From assembly GCA_001414485.1 (NCBI GenBank), contig LLEY01000018.1, positions 186,001 through 250,000 on the forward strand: a stretch of DNA of 64,000 nt, written 5' to 3'. This document shows positions 24,209 to 35,966 of the stretch, piece by piece (the first letter of the stretch is position 1; the number at the start of each line of letters is the position of its first letter). The translations under genes and the position numbers were made by a program. The stretch comes from Calycina herbarum (lineage: Eukaryota > Ascomycota > Leotiomycetes > Helotiales > Pezizellaceae). A model generated the notes under the pieces. The model was not told where the DNA came from, did no database searches, and was given only the letters and a program-made list of their open reading frames with translations.

Positions 24209-26125
24209 ATGCTACATGAGCCGTTGGACAGCAAGAGGAATGAGATCCGTCTCGTCACAATTTTACCAGGAGTGTGGGTGGACGATATCAAGTGCACCCT
24301 TTCGCACATATCGCTTCTCGATCCTCCCATATATACAGCTCTATCATATTGCTGGGGAGATGCCAAAGACACCGAAGACATATACTTGAATAATCAAGTA
24401 TTTTCAGCGACAACGAACTTGAAAGCGGCTCTTCTACAACTCCGGAAATTGGAATACACGACCTTGTGGATTGATGCAATATGCATCGATCAGGCGAATA
24501 TTGAGGAGAAGAGCCAGCAGTTGCCACTCATAGGTTCTATCTATCGAAATGCCACAACAACTATTGCATGGCTTGGAGAAGAAAGTCGCAACTCCCACCT
24601 TGCGTTCGCGCTCATTGAGAAATTGTGGCAGGAAGAGAGGCAGCCCTCTGTTATTGGACGTAAGCAACCAGCGAAAGAGGCAAACAAGAACATCGTCAAA
24701 TCTCTGAACCCGCCGCTGGTGCCGGTAGAAGAAAGGAACTCTATCGCTGCTCTTTTGGGTCTGTTACGACGTCCTTACTGGAAACGAGTTTGGATCATCC
24801 AGGAGTTAGCTTTCAGCCAAAAGATCAAAATCTTCTGTGGAGGCGATGGTGCTGACTGGTCTGCTCTCAAGGTAGCTCTTCAAAAAGTAAAGCTTTCATA
24901 TTCGACACGGGTGACACCACATGTCGCATTTTCCCATGTTCTCAATATCCAAAAATTCAGACGCGATACGACCAACAACAAACCACTCCACTTTCTGGAT
25001 GCAATTGGAAGAAGTCAAGCCTCCCTTGCTTCGCACACTCATGACAAGTTGTTTGCGCTAGTCAATCTGTGTTACAATGGGAGCGAATTCATTCCCATCC
25101 CGGACTACACCCAGGAAATCGAAATGCTCTGCTGTGATATAACAATGGCTGCCATTACGTCCTCCAAATCACTAGATGTTATTGTCTTCCTAGGGAATTC
25201 AAAAGATGGCCATCGCGGGCCTACTTGGCAACCTCACTGGCTTGCTATTACACCTAGATGGGCTTCTCTTCCTGACAAAAGAAGGCTCGATTACCTTTTG
25301 GGAAAGATAAAGCTCTGGGACTTGCCTCCTGTGGGGTCATTGCCCTCGTCGTATAGTGTTCCCAAACGCTGGAATGCGTCCAAGAATTCCCAATTTAGCC
25401 TTGAGCTTGATGGGAGTGTATTACGCGTCAAAGGCTTCATTATCGGTTCCCTTTCTCATTCAACATCCTCGTTCGACGGACGGCCTGGGAACCATTCCAC
25501 AGCAGCCAGCTCAGACAAAAGCACACTGGGTCAGGCGAAAAGTCCGAGCCACTTACGCAACAGAGAGATCTTTGACCATATCTTCAAACTCTTCTTCGAA
25601 ATAGGAGCATCGACACGATACACCAAAGAAACGGAAGAAAAGACATTTAAAGCCTTCTATTCCTGGTTCCCAAAGCGAGCCGAACTCCTGCAAGAGACTT
25701 ATCCCCGACTCGTCTCTTGGTTCATCGAAAACTCCGAGTTCCAAATTTACGGCAAGACGTTGGCACATTGGATGAAAGGACCTTCCACTTCCATACTACC
25801 CAAGAATTTTGACCCGAGACCATCGTGTTTTGGTACAGCAGATGTTGTACCACGGGAGTATACAATGAATATCATCCAAAGATCATTGGAGTGGAATATG
25901 CGTCTGATGGTTACGGACAATGGGAGGTTGGGATGGGCGAATTCGAAGGCAGGAGTTGGGGATCGGATTGCTATTCTTTTGGGGTGTAGTGTTCCTGTTT
26001 TGCTGAGGGAGAGAAATGGTGGGGGTTGGTTGGTTGTTGGGGATTGTGTTGTTAATGGGCTGATGAATGGAGAGGGGTTGGAGGGATGCAATCAGGAGAA
26101 GATGGGCTGGATTGATTTGTACTAA
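24209..26125 (+). CDS. HET-domain protein 3 (short subfamily), intronless
   Basis: A single exon encodes 638 residues. Motifs in order: YTALSYCWGD at about residue 46, TLWIDAICIDQANIEEKSQQ at about 90, SIYRNATTTIAWLGEES at about 112, RRPYWKRVWIIQELAFSQ at about 195, and the C-terminal GDRIAILLGCSVPVLLRER and GDCVVNGLMNGEGL typical of the subfamily. All canonical HET blocks are intact, so it is probably functional. The ATG is followed directly by the usual N-terminal EIRLVTILPG segment, so no upstream exon is required. It is third in the same-direction row after HET 1 and HET 2. Confidence 0.92.
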   Translation: MLHEPLDSKRNEIRLVTILPGVWVDDIKCTLSHISLLDPPIYTALSYCWGDAKDTEDIYLNNQVFSATTNLKAALLQLRKLEYTTLWIDAICIDQANIEEKSQQLPLIGSIYRNATTTIAWLGEESRNSHLAFALIEKLWQEERQPSVIGRKQPAKEANKNIVKSLNPPLVPVEERNSIAALLGLLRRPYWKRVWIIQELAFSQKIKIFCGGDGADWSALKVALQKVKLSYSTRVTPHVAFSHVLNIQKFRRDTTNNKPLHFLDAIGRSQASLASHTHDKLFALVNLCYNGSEFIPIPDYTQEIEMLCCDITMAAITSSKSLDVIVFLGNSKDGHRGPTWQPHWLAITPRWASLPDKRRLDYLLGKIKLWDLPPVGSLPSSYSVPKRWNASKNSQFSLELDGSVLRVKGFIIGSLSHSTSSFDGRPGNHSTAASSDKSTLGQAKSPSHLRNREIFDHIFKLFFEIGASTRYTKETEEKTFKAFYSWFPKRAELLQETYPRLVSWFIENSEFQIYGKTLAHWMKGPSTSILPKNFDPRPSCFGTADVVPREYTMNIIQRSLEWNMRLMVTDNGRLGWANSKAGVGDRIAILLGCSVPVLLRERNGGGWLVVGDCVVNGLMNGEGLEGCNQEKMGWIDLY

Positions 26126-27548
26126 GAGGGACAGCAAGATGGAGAATAATGAACGAAAGATCATGTAATAAAGCTCGTTAGGTTGATGTGTGCGGATTTC
26201 AGCCCTACAGCTGCATACCGAACTGTTGCAGACGCCTTCGAAGACTGGCAGTGATTTTCATTAGGTATGATTCCAATTTTCTTCTATTATTTTGAGTTGA
26301 CCGCAATTAGTTTGGTTGCACCATCATTTCTCGGGTAATACATTTGCGGAAAGGGCTTGGTGGCAAATTGTTCAACAGCGTGGAAATGCACATGTGATTT
26401 CCCCAAGTTGAGAATCACGTGGCAATATGCAGCCCCTTGCTCATCAAAAAGTTGTTGAGCCACTAGCGGGGTATGCGTTTGAAGGCATGATGGAAACATG
26501 GAAACATCGAACAATGTTGTGATCAACCGAGGTAGAAGAAATCTCAAACATGTAAAACTTTGACACATGAAAAATGACGAAAAAGAGGTAGGCAACTCTC
26601 TAACCGGGTTGTTGAATCTGCCGTATTCTTATTGGATTGGCCGACGCGTTTCTGCTTATCAAAGTTTGAGGTCGCGTCCCGTCGTCATGGCTAGCTAGTC
26701 GTTGTCGGACACTTGTCACCCTTCCGGTTTTGTTGATGGCGGTCCCTGCATGAACTAAACCCTACGGCCTTGGTGGCCCCTATGGAAAATCTATTTCTGT
26801 GTTGGGGCAGCTGCCATCCCGTCCTTGCTGAGTTGGAATGAGAGGGTGAAAATGAGGATATATTTTCCCCGGACCTGGGGCGAGGAGGGGGCTAAAAATT
26901 GGAAAGTTCCCGATGATTTTCGAAAAGGAAATGGAAATTACCCCGTGTTTATTGGGCAATGATACATGGTCTTGAGATGGTCGGGTGCATTCAAGGTTGT
27001 GTAATTCGAGGTGGTGAATAACCGTCATTTTAGCCCTGGCTTGCCAAGGCGTTGGCCCAAAGAGGAACCCGCTGGGCCCCTAATCGCTAAGTAGCCAATG
27101 ACAGCACGGCCTTTCAAAATTGTTGAGGACGGCCTCCTGGGAAGAGCATCTGGCCAGGATGGCTAATGGTATGGAATTGCCCTCGGCACATGCCATCTTT
27201 TGCTGTTGTCATTCGATCTGGAAGCGCGCGAGAGCATTATCATCAGAGATCGAGTCTTTTCCCAGCAATTGCGGAGAGGATAGCACGGAAAACTCCCCAG
27301 ATCGCCTCATAAAACGCTCGCCTCCTGGACGTTGGGAATTCTGCCGACCATTCACAGGGGAATAGGGGAGAACAACAACCGATTTCCTCCACCAGTGTGA
27401 AAGAAAGCGAAGAAGCAGCGTCCCACCAAAAGCTGGCAGCCCCTCTCCCGTTCCACTCTTTCCAAACGATCCTTCCCCACGCCTTTTGGCCACCTGCAAC
27501 CCTCTCCGACTGGCCAAAGCACGCTAGTGCCTCGGGCCTGCCAACAAT
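26126..27548. other. Intergenic; long upstream region of the desaturase gene
   Basis: No supported gene is present. A 102-codon minus frame (26595-26287) has no family resemblance. The right part is pyrimidine-rich (27540-27600) as often seen in front of highly expressed fungal genes. Confidence 0.4.
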
Positions 27549-27554
27549 TATAAA
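27549..27554 (+). promoter_or_regulatory. TATA box of the desaturase gene
   Basis: TATAAA lies 73 bases before the ATG, followed by a C/T-rich tract, a typical strong fungal promoter arrangement. Confidence 0.5.
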
Positions 27555-27626
27555 CCTCCCTCCCTCTTCCTCCCACCTCTCCTCCTCTTCTTTCCTCACG
27601 ACATTCATTCCGCCAACCACCAAACA

Positions 27627-29095
27627 ATGGCGACTCTCTCCACAACGCCAGCCAACATGGCTAAGCCGGCAGAGACTCCTGTTCGAGCAACCAAAAAATA
27701 TGATACGAAGAAAGCTCACATCGCCGACGAGGCCATCACCAGGTCAAATTGGTACAAACACGTCAATTGGCTCAACATCACCCTCATTATTGGTGTGCCA
27801 ATCTACGGAATGATTGCCGCCTACTCCACCCCTCTATACTGGAAGACGGCCGTCTTTGCCTTCTGCTATTACTTCATGACCGGTCTTGGAATAACTGCAG
27901 GTATGTCACTTTCCCTCCCCCAGGGGTAATTGCTCAATAGCTAATGTTTCAATTCGCAGGCTACCACCGTCTCTGGGCACACACCTCATACTCCGCCCGC
28001 CTTCCTCTCAAGATCTTCCTCGCTGCCGTCGGTGCCGGTGCCGTCGAAGGCTCAATTCGATGGTGGTCAAGAGATCACCGAGCTCACCACAGATACACCG
28101 ATACCGACAAGGACCCATATTCCGTTCGAAAGGGACTCATCTACTCGCATTTCGGATGGATGATCTTGAAGCAGAACCCAAAGCGTATCGGCCGTACCGA
28201 CATTTCCGACTTGAACGATGACCCAGTCGTTGTCTGGCAACACCGAAACTACATCAAGTGCGTTATCTTCATGGGAATGGTCTTCCCTTGTCTCGTCACT
28301 GGTCTTGGATGGGGGGACTGGAAGGGAGGTTTCATCTACGCTGGTATTCTCCGAATCTTTGTCGTTCAGCAAGCCACCTTCTGCGTCAACTCTTTGGCCC
28401 ATTGGCTCGGCGACCAACCTTTCGACGACCGCAACTCCCCTCGTGACCATGTTATCACTGCTATCGTCACTCTTGGAGAAGGATACCACAACTTCCACCA
28501 TGAGTTCCCCTCCGATTACCGAAATGCTATCGAATGGCATCAATATGACCCCACCAAGTGGTCAATCTGGATCTGGAAGCAACTCGGACTCGCCTACGAC
28601 TTGAAGCAATTTAAACAAAATGAGATTGAGAAGGGTCGTCTCCAACAATTGCAAAAGAAGCTCGACCAAAAGAGACAAACTCTCGACTGGGGTATTCCAC
28701 TTGAACAATTGCCAATCATCGACTGGGAAGCTTATCAAGCTGAGGCCAAGAATGGTCGTGCTCTTGTTGCGGTCGCTGGTGTTGTTCACGACATAACCGA
28801 TTTCATCAAGGATCACCCAGGTGGAAAGGCTCTGATCACCTCTGGTATCGGAAAAGACGCAACCGCCATCTTCAACGGAGGTGTCTACAACCACTCCAAC
28901 GCCGCTCACAACTTGCTATCGACAATGAGAGTGGGTGTTCTTCGAGGAGGTTGCGAGGTGGAGATCTGGAAGCGAGCACAACGCGAGAACAAAGACATCT
29001 CCTTCGTCAGTGACTCTGCAGGCAAGAAGATTATTCGTGCCGGCAGCCAAGTTACTCGCATTGCAGAGCCTGTTGCATCCGCCGATGCAGCATAG
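27627..29095 (+). CDS. OLE1: Stearoyl/acyl-CoA delta-9 desaturase with fused cytochrome b5
   Basis: Exons 27627-27900 and 27960-29095, joined by a 59-nt intron, encode 469 residues. It puts the first double bond into palmitoyl- and stearoyl-CoA in the ER membrane. All three diiron histidine boxes are present: HRLWAH (94-99), HRAHH (131-135) and HNFHH (268-272). Membrane helices flank them (for example [18 protein letters not shown] near residue 50). The C-terminal cytochrome b5 domain has DHPGG at about 376-380 and heme-region His at about 403-408, so the protein carries its own electron donor as in yeast Ole1. The intron falls immediately before the first histidine box. Codon use is strongly C-ending, consistent with high expression. 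Confidence 0.96.
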
Positions 29096-30731
29096 ATTCT
29101 CATTTCGTCTCTGTCATTGCGTATAATTTTAATGAGTCGATGACCCCAAGGTCCGACCCAAGGGGAAACAAAATTGTCTTTTTTCGTCGTTCTTGCTTTG
29201 TGAGCGTGTTCAATAGACCAGAGGGTGGCGTTATAGGAATGGAGGGGGGCTTTTTATGATTCAAGCAATCGCTTTGTATTTGGTACATTAATCCAAGCCA
29301 TATTTTTGTGCATGAGTTTGGGGGATTGGGGAAGGAAGGAAGCTTCTTTGCTAGATCCCTAAGACAAACAGACAATATGTATCTCTCTTGCCTTTAACTC
29401 AGTGGGGCTACAAAATCAAAGACTGATACACAAATAAAAACTACTTGTGCTGCAAATTATTGATGTGATGGTTTGGTTTTTGGGTGATTGAGCCTGTGAG
29501 TGATGATTTCTATATATTTTGGCACGTGGTGACGTGATGGAAATTATGTCCTAAGACTTGTCTATGGTGGTGTAATGATGTTCTATCTACGTGTGGGTGC
29601 CCAGGCATCCTCCCATGAGGGTTGTGGAGTTGCTTGAAGTTATATAAGTTCCTCAAAATCAGGTTGCCATACATAGAACTTCTTTGCCTCGACCAAATGC
29701 TTCCCAAATCTCAGCGAGGGTTGAAAGGGGTCTGTCTCGTCACCAGAGGCGTTGGGTTCTTGGCCCTGAAGTAACTCGCTAATTTTTTTTTTTAGGTAGG
29801 CCAGGGAAGGGAGAGGGGTACAGTTAGGTAGAAGATATCGGACCTTTTCACGTGAACAACCCACCTGCGCCTTTCTGTTTGTTTGTTTTTTTTTTTTTCG
29901 TTTTTTTTTTCACTCAGCATGGTCTTTCTTATTTTCATTTTCATTTTTAATGGGAATGGGAAATTGGTTTGATGGCTGTGATGGGTGTGATGAAAGGTAA
30001 GGTGAGGGGAGAGGAGAAGTTGGTAGACTTGAGTGAATATATTTTATAATACATTTTTTGAGCTCTATTCTCGGGTGAGTATAATTTTGGGGGGGGGGGA
30101 AGGTGAGATTTTGAGCTCTTGGTATAGATGATATGAGGCCTTACTTAGGTGGATACTGAAAAGTTGGAAGAGAGTGAGGAGTTTTGGGTCTTAGGTTGAG
30201 ATTGTGTAAGGTATGAATAAGCTGTGAGTAAGCTATGAGTTATTAGTAGAGTAAGCCAACCAGCCAACCAGCCAACCAGCCAACCAGCCAGCTTATTGAA
30301 ATTCTCCTCTTGAATAAGATTCCTTTCCCCTATAGCTAGCTGTCTCGTTAGCCACTTGTCAAGCTATTAAGGAGTTGCTATCGCTGATGGATATAGAACC
30401 CTAGATGCTATGACATTGCCAAGAGTGTTCACATATGCAGTTGAGATTCGATTTTCGCCTTCCAAGTTCACGTAGGAAGACAAAAATATATGTTGGCAAT
30501 GACTTCAATTAACTATTACTGTTTGGAAATCATAGCATCCGACTTCTTATCGTTCCACTTCCATACCCCCTCCCGTAATATCAGAAAACCCTTTTTGAAG
30601 TCAAAGTCTATCCTTAATAAGGAAAACATTACCTATTTTCCGAGAAAGCGAAACTTAGTTAGTCCCCAATCCCACTTCATAACATCCATCCATCAGCAAA
30701 TGGCAAAAAGATCGATATTTCGTGCAAAAGC
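29096..30731. other. Intergenic with simple repeats
   Basis: No gene was recognised. Homopolymer tracts lie at about 29780-29793 and 29886-29911 (T) and 30090-30101 (G). A tandem array of CCAACCAG-type units, about four to five copies, lies at about 30254-30292. Confidence 0.45.
30255..30292 (+). repeat. Short tandem repeat, unit AGCCAACC
   Basis: Four to five consecutive 8-base units are followed by a degenerate copy. Microsatellite-like, no associated gene. Confidence 0.7.
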
Positions 30732-31062
30732 CTAAGAGCGCTTCCACATAAACTCCTCGAACTTCTTAGCCGCCTCCTTCACTGATTGACATAACTCCTT
30801 TGGCTTCGTGTCTCCAGACTTGCGCTCCTCGGGCTTACTGGCAGGTTGTTCACTCTTCTTGGGGCTAGGAAATATTCTCATTAGCTTATCTAAGTCTGAG
30901 ATATAAGAAATATAAGAAGTATAAGAAGTATACGCACCACTCTCTGCCAGTCAAGTCCTTGTATAAGTCCAGGAAAAGGTTTGGTTCACGTTCATCGGGG
31001 GTTTTTAGTTTGCGGAGGGTTTTGTCGTGTTCGGCTGTGTGCCAGAATGCTGAGCCGGGCAT
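30732..31062 (-). CDS. Small conserved-looking protein of 85 residues, function unknown
   Basis: Two exons, 31062-30938 and 30864-30732, are joined by a 73-nt intron (GTGCGT donor, CCTAG acceptor, GATAAGCTAATGAG branch region). The protein starts MPGSAFWHTAEHDKTLRKL, continues with PNLFLDLYKDLTGRE, has a Lys/Glu/Pro-rich linker and ends LCQSVKEAAKKFEEFMWKRS, which looks like an amphipathic helix. Hydrophilic, no signal peptide or membrane segment. I do not recognise the family. Support is the clean frame across the splice, codon-like composition and an ATG with A at -3. Two short exons make it easy to overlook. Non-coding is possible. Confidence 0.55.
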
Positions 31063-32113
31063 TTTTTAGAGTTGTGGTTGTAGGGGGTGTGATGAAGTGT
31101 TTGGTGTGGGTGAGGTGGGTTAAGTATAGCTGCGCTGATGGAATGAAGAGTTATGAATTCTGGGTATTTCCTGATTGGAAATGTTTTATTGAAAAAGCTT
31201 GATGTGGAGTCGGTGTAGGAAGAGTGTTGTAAATGAAGAGAGTTTATTATTGAAGTGTTGTCTGTAGACTAGTCTTCAAAGTTGTTGTTGTTGTATGTAA
31301 AAAAAGAAACTCGAAAATGGAGTTACGCCAGATATTTATGCCCAAATTTTCTTGTACGTAGTGGCATGTGGCTTGTGAATGAGACAAGAGAAATATATAG
31401 GAGTCAATTCACCCTCTTCATGTTGGAGCAAACTGGACAAAATCCCCTTAACCATGCTAGAGGAATATGACCCGTGATAGTTTAGGTATAAATCTTTTTT
31501 GCACCAAGGATAGGGATTCAATCCTAGAGTGCTAAAGTAGAAGAGAGAGAGAGCAGTACTATGCCAAGAATTGACAAAGGTTGATTCACTTCGAAAAAAT
31601 AACAATGAACCAAACACTGAAGTATTATCTGTGCAGTACTACGATTGATTGAGCTCCAAAACCAGCAATGTACTAGGTGAAAATTTCAGAATTGAGTTCA
31701 CGACTAAAGAAGACAGTGCCTTTGACATGAATGAGACGGTGCTTATATGTAAAGATTCTGGAAATATAGCAACCCATCAAACATGAACTAAAGCAAGTAA
31801 CTTGTGGGGGAAAAAAGACAACGGAGAAAATTAAGAGCAGATGGCAAATTATTAGCAACCTCAAAGGTTATATTATACAACTGTTCAACTTTGGTTTGCT
31901 ACCTTTGTTGCAAGAGAAAATTACACGCTGAGTTGAGACGTGGGAATGAATAGGATTTGGTTTTGGAAGACTGAAGGTGCCATCTCTTTTCGGATATGTT
32001 GTTTTGATCTCCGTCACTCTCCATCACTCTCCATCACAGTTTTTGGCAAGTACTACTGAGAATATTAGGCTTTCTTCTGCGTACACCTACCCACGATGAA
32101 AACGGCGGTAAAT

Positions 32114-32191
32114 AAACTTGGTTTGCAACTCTAAGTATTTAAATCTTTAGAATAATTACGTCTATCCTACCTAGAGTTGCAAACCAAGTTC
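32114..32191. repeat. MITE-like hairpin, 24-base inverted ends
   Basis: The arms 32114-32137 and 32168-32191 are inverted copies matching at 22 of 24 positions (core CTTGGTTTGCAACTCTA), and both mismatches are transitions. The 30-base A+T-rich centre would form the loop. This resembles a minimal non-autonomous DNA element or a solo hairpin; no clear target duplication was identified. Confidence 0.55.
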
Positions 32192-33149
32192 AATTATCTT
32201 AAAGTATTTAGTAAATAGCAATATTTTCAGAGGGAGTTTAAATCCTTGATTCTCCTAAACAAAAAACATGTATGATCGTCCTAGGATCTCTTGATGTAAT
32301 ACTTGAAGGGGTGTTCGTGAAACAAATCCCAGATTACTTTCATGGATGTACAGGAGTTCATTCTCGATAAACCAGAGAGAATACGATTAAGGAACATGTT
32401 CACTCTCGGGAGTCTTGCTTGCAATAAAGAGGATTTATGTGCTATAATGATAAGTCAAGCATTCGCTAACGGCTGGGAGAATAGAAGGGGGGTATGATTC
32501 AAATACACGTAGGATGACATACCAAAAGATGACGCTGATACCCGGGTTCCAGCTGGTATGCTGGATAAATAGGAGAAGGAAATGCTTTGACTCGTTGATA
32601 CGATGAAAACCATTCAATACACAACCGATCTTGATAGCTGATATGTTAACTTTGGTACTATTTCCAGCGTAAATAGTACACGAGGGCTTCGGAATTTTGA
32701 GTGAGAATTGAAGATGGGTCGAATTTTTGACCCCCTCCCCTCCCCAATAACTATCCACAAGTTCTCCTAAGTACCAGTATTCGTTTTCTTTTTGAAATGA
32801 AAATGTCAGCATTTGCGGTATATTTCGGCTTCCAAGACGGCAAAGAAGGAGAAAAAAAGTGAGAAGATTTGCAAAAGAGGCTGAGAAAGATCTGGATGAT
32901 CCGCTGAGAAATTCAGATCTTGACATCATGTGTACTTTTGCTCGCTCTCTATCAACAAATAAAAAGCAACCTCGTCTAAAAATTGCCTCCCTACCAGAGC
33001 GCGGGGAAAGCGGAGGGGAAAAAGATCGTCGGAATCGGCCGGTCCACCAAATTTTGTGCACAAAATATGCAGAAGACCTGCATAATGAGGGTATGGCATT
33101 TCCTGGCGTGAGCCCGTCACGCGGATCCCGAGCTAAGGGCCGCGGGCCT

Positions 33150-33378
33150 TGATAAGGATTTGATAGGGGATTGGAACATGAATAAGAGGCGTGAGCCGTG
33201 AATTGCGGCGTTCAGTTTGCAGGGAGCGTCTCGTCATATTATTGGTCAATTACCCCTTTCGAAAGCTCGCCTATCGCTCCGCCCATGAAGGGCGGGCCCA
33301 TCCGTGAATAAGTGGACGCTGGACCGAACTTTCTTCTCCATGATCTCCAAGTCCGATTTTTCTTGTGCCGCAGATAAG
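33150..33378. promoter_or_regulatory. GATA-factor sites upstream of the purine permease
   Basis: TGATAAG (33150-33156), TGATAG (33161-33166) and AGATAAG (33372-33378) match the HGATAR core bound by AreA/NIT2 nitrogen regulators. Regulation by such a factor is inference from the permease's likely role in nitrogen scavenging. Confidence 0.4.
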
Positions 33379-33563
33379 TGTTTTTATATAGAAGGTCCTT
33401 GTTCTGTCTTCTGTCGTCGCCATCAATCATTCAGTTGTAGAGTCGAATTTGGATTGCATCATCATCCCCAGCCCCGCCAATTAGGCCCCGATAACCAGGT
33501 TCCACCCAACCCTCAAAAGTGATCCTTCTCACCTTTTGGTATTATTAATTTATTTCACCTAAA

Positions 33564-35584
33564 ATGGCCGTGACGATTGATAATGGTCCCATGGACGGAC
33601 CTGATCAGATTGTCCCAGAGCACAGCCCGAAAAGATCACTCGGAGAGCACATTCATCATATCGTGAAGGCTTTCACTACCAAGGAAGGGCTTGTTGGAAC
33701 ATACGATTATGGTTAGAAACTCCAAAAGTCACTAGCAATTATATGGAAACTCACAAGAATCATAGGATTCCTTTTCAGACCCAATCTTCCATTTATGAAG
33801 AAAATCAAGAAACGTGCTCCATTTTTCGGTCTCCAAGATAGAATGCCCGTTGTTTTGGCCCTTTTACTCGGATTTCAGCACGCTTTGGCTATGTTAGCGG
33901 GTGTTATTACACCACCAATCATCATCGGATCAGCTGCACATTTCAGCGCAAGCACAACCCAATATCTCGTTTCTACCTCTCTGATCGTCTGTGGTATCCT
34001 CTCAGCCGTTCAAATCACCAGATTTCACATCTACAAAACCCCGTACTATATTGGAACCGGGCTTATCTCCGTGGTCGGCACTTCATTCGCTATTATCCCA
34101 ATCGCCACCAAAGGCCTTTCCCAAATGTACGCCAATGGAATGTGCCCTTCCTCAGCAGATGGAACACCTCTACCTTGTCCAGAAGGATACGGTGCAATTC
34201 TCGGAACAGCTTCTCTATGCGCATTGTTGGAAATCGGACTTTCATTCATGCCACCTTTGGCATTGAAAAAACTTTTCCCACCTCTCGTTACTGGTCCCAC
34301 GGTTACACTTATTGGTGTCTCTTTGATTTCTAGTGGACTTGAAAACTGGGCCGGTGGAAGCGGGAATTGCCTTGGACGACCGGAAACTGGAAACTATATG
34401 CTTTGTCCATCGAATACTGCTCCTCACGCGTTGCCTTGGGGATCTGCTGAGTTTATTGGTCTTGGATTTTCTGTATTCGTAACGATTATTTTGAGTGAGA
34501 GATTCGGAGCACCAATCATGAAATCTTGTAAGTTCTCCTTGCTTTATCGTCAACTCATTCGTGTATGTACTGACTTTTTTCTTCAAAAGTGAGTGTTGTC
34601 ATTGGTCTCCTCGTTGGATGTATCATCGCAGCAGCTACTGGCTATTTTTCCAAGAGCGGTATCGACGCAGCACCAGCGGTATCATTTATTTGGGTTCAAA
34701 CTTTTCCTCTTTCCGTTTACGGACCCTTCATCCTCCCATTTATGGCGGTTTACCTGATTCTCATGATGGAGGCCATTGGCGATATAACAGCCACCTGTGA
34801 TGTCTCACGTCTTCAAGTTGATGGCAAACTTTTCGACTCCAGAATCCAAGGAGGAGTTTTGGCCGATGGATTCAATGGCATGCTTGCTGGTCTATGCACC
34901 ATCACCCCTATGTCAAGTAAGTTTTTAACATTTTTTCTCGCTTCTCCGACCCCCCCTTTTCAAGGTAAGAATTATTGCTAACCATACTTAATAGCATTCG
35001 CCCAGAACAACGGTGTTATCGCTCTAACCCGCTGCGCCAACCGCAAGGCCGGATACGCAGCCTGTTTCTTCCTAATAATAATGGGCGTATTCTCAAAATT
35101 TGCCGCAGCACTTACTTCCATCCCCTCGGCTGTCTTAGGAGGGATGACAACTTTCCTATTCGCCTCCGTGACTGTGTCTGGAATAAGAATTATCTCCACC
35201 GTCCCCTTCACCCGACGAACTCGCTTCATTCTCACCGCTGCTCTTTCCCTGGGTCTTGGTGCTATCCTTGTTCCTGATTGGTTCTCATATGTTTTCACCT
35301 ACAAGGGTGGGAATAAGGCGAAGGCAGGTTTCTTTGATGCCATTGCTCTTGTCATGGAGACTGGTTTTGCTGTTACCGCCTTTTTGGCAGTCGCTTTGAA
35401 TCTTTTGTTGCCTGAGGAGGACGAGAGTGAGGAAATTGAGAGTTTGGCGGGGGATTTGGAGTATGAGAGGAGGAATGAGGAAGCCGAGATGGGAGATACC
35501 CACTGGAATGGAAAAGATGGGGAGAATGGAATTGTAAGACCTAGTGGGAGTACAAGTGGGAATGCAGAGCTTTCTAAGGCTTGA
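33564..35584 (+). CDS. uapC: Uric acid-xanthine permease (NAT/NCS2 family, UapA/UapC-like)
   Basis: Four exons, 33564-33711, 33766-34527, 34590-34916 and 34995-35584, with introns of 54, 62 and 78 nt, encode 608 residues. It should import uric acid and xanthine across the plasma membrane by proton symport. The first-helix QH motif is in GFQHALAML (87-88), and the NAT signature QNNGVIALTR lies at about 416-425 and is completed across the last intron. Twelve to fourteen hydrophobic segments fill residues 75-500, ending in an acidic cytosolic tail (PEEDESEEIE). Cys-containing loop PCPEGYGA is usual in this subgroup. UapA and UapC cannot be distinguished by eye; the symbol is tentative. Upstream GATA sites fit nitrogen control. 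Confidence 0.93.
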
Positions 35585-35966
35585 ATGGGTGGGCTGGGAA
35601 CGGTGTTGGGGTTCGGGATCTGAATTAGAAATATACTCTCTCTTCTGTTTTCTAAATACAAAAAATAGGGGTTTAGGTGGGGATAGAGGTTGGGAATGGG
35701 GCTATGTATGATGAAACTGTTGTTTATATATATTTCGCGGCTGGTTCAACTGTCTGACTAGATGTGAAAACAGGTGATCGCAAGATCAATACTCAAAACT
35801 CTTCAAACACCACACAACAGGCCCCACTTCATGTATATTATATACTTGCTCACTTCGAAATGGATGTTGCTCCTCGTCAATGCTTTCGCAGCCCGGGATC
35901 TCTTCTACTTGCTCTTGTCCACCAACTCTATCGAATTGCTACTTTTAGCACCGTTATCTTTTCGCC
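35585..35966. other. Spacer between converging genes
   Basis: No gene is seen; it presumably holds the two 3' untranslated regions of the permease and the minus-strand membrane-protein relic. Confidence 0.35.

Larger units (their letters stand above)
31063..33563. other. Intergenic, 2.5 kb, with a hairpin repeat and permease promoter
   Basis: No convincing gene is present. A minus frame of 208 codons (33061-32435) begins without ATG and has no recognisable domain. The stretch contains a short inverted-repeat element (32114-32191) and, at its right end, GATA-type sites listed separately. Confidence 0.4.

Noticed and set aside
26287..26595. 102-codon minus-strand frame with several His residues
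   Set aside because: Looked like a metal-binding segment at first, but there is no continuing homology pattern and it lies in a promoter-like interval.
30255..30292. Regular short repeats considered as a CRISPR-like array
   Set aside because: Units are 8 bases without spacers, a plain microsatellite in a eukaryotic genome.
32435..33061. 208-codon minus-strand open frame
   Set aside because: Starts without ATG, lies upstream of the permease promoter and shows no domain or periodicity.
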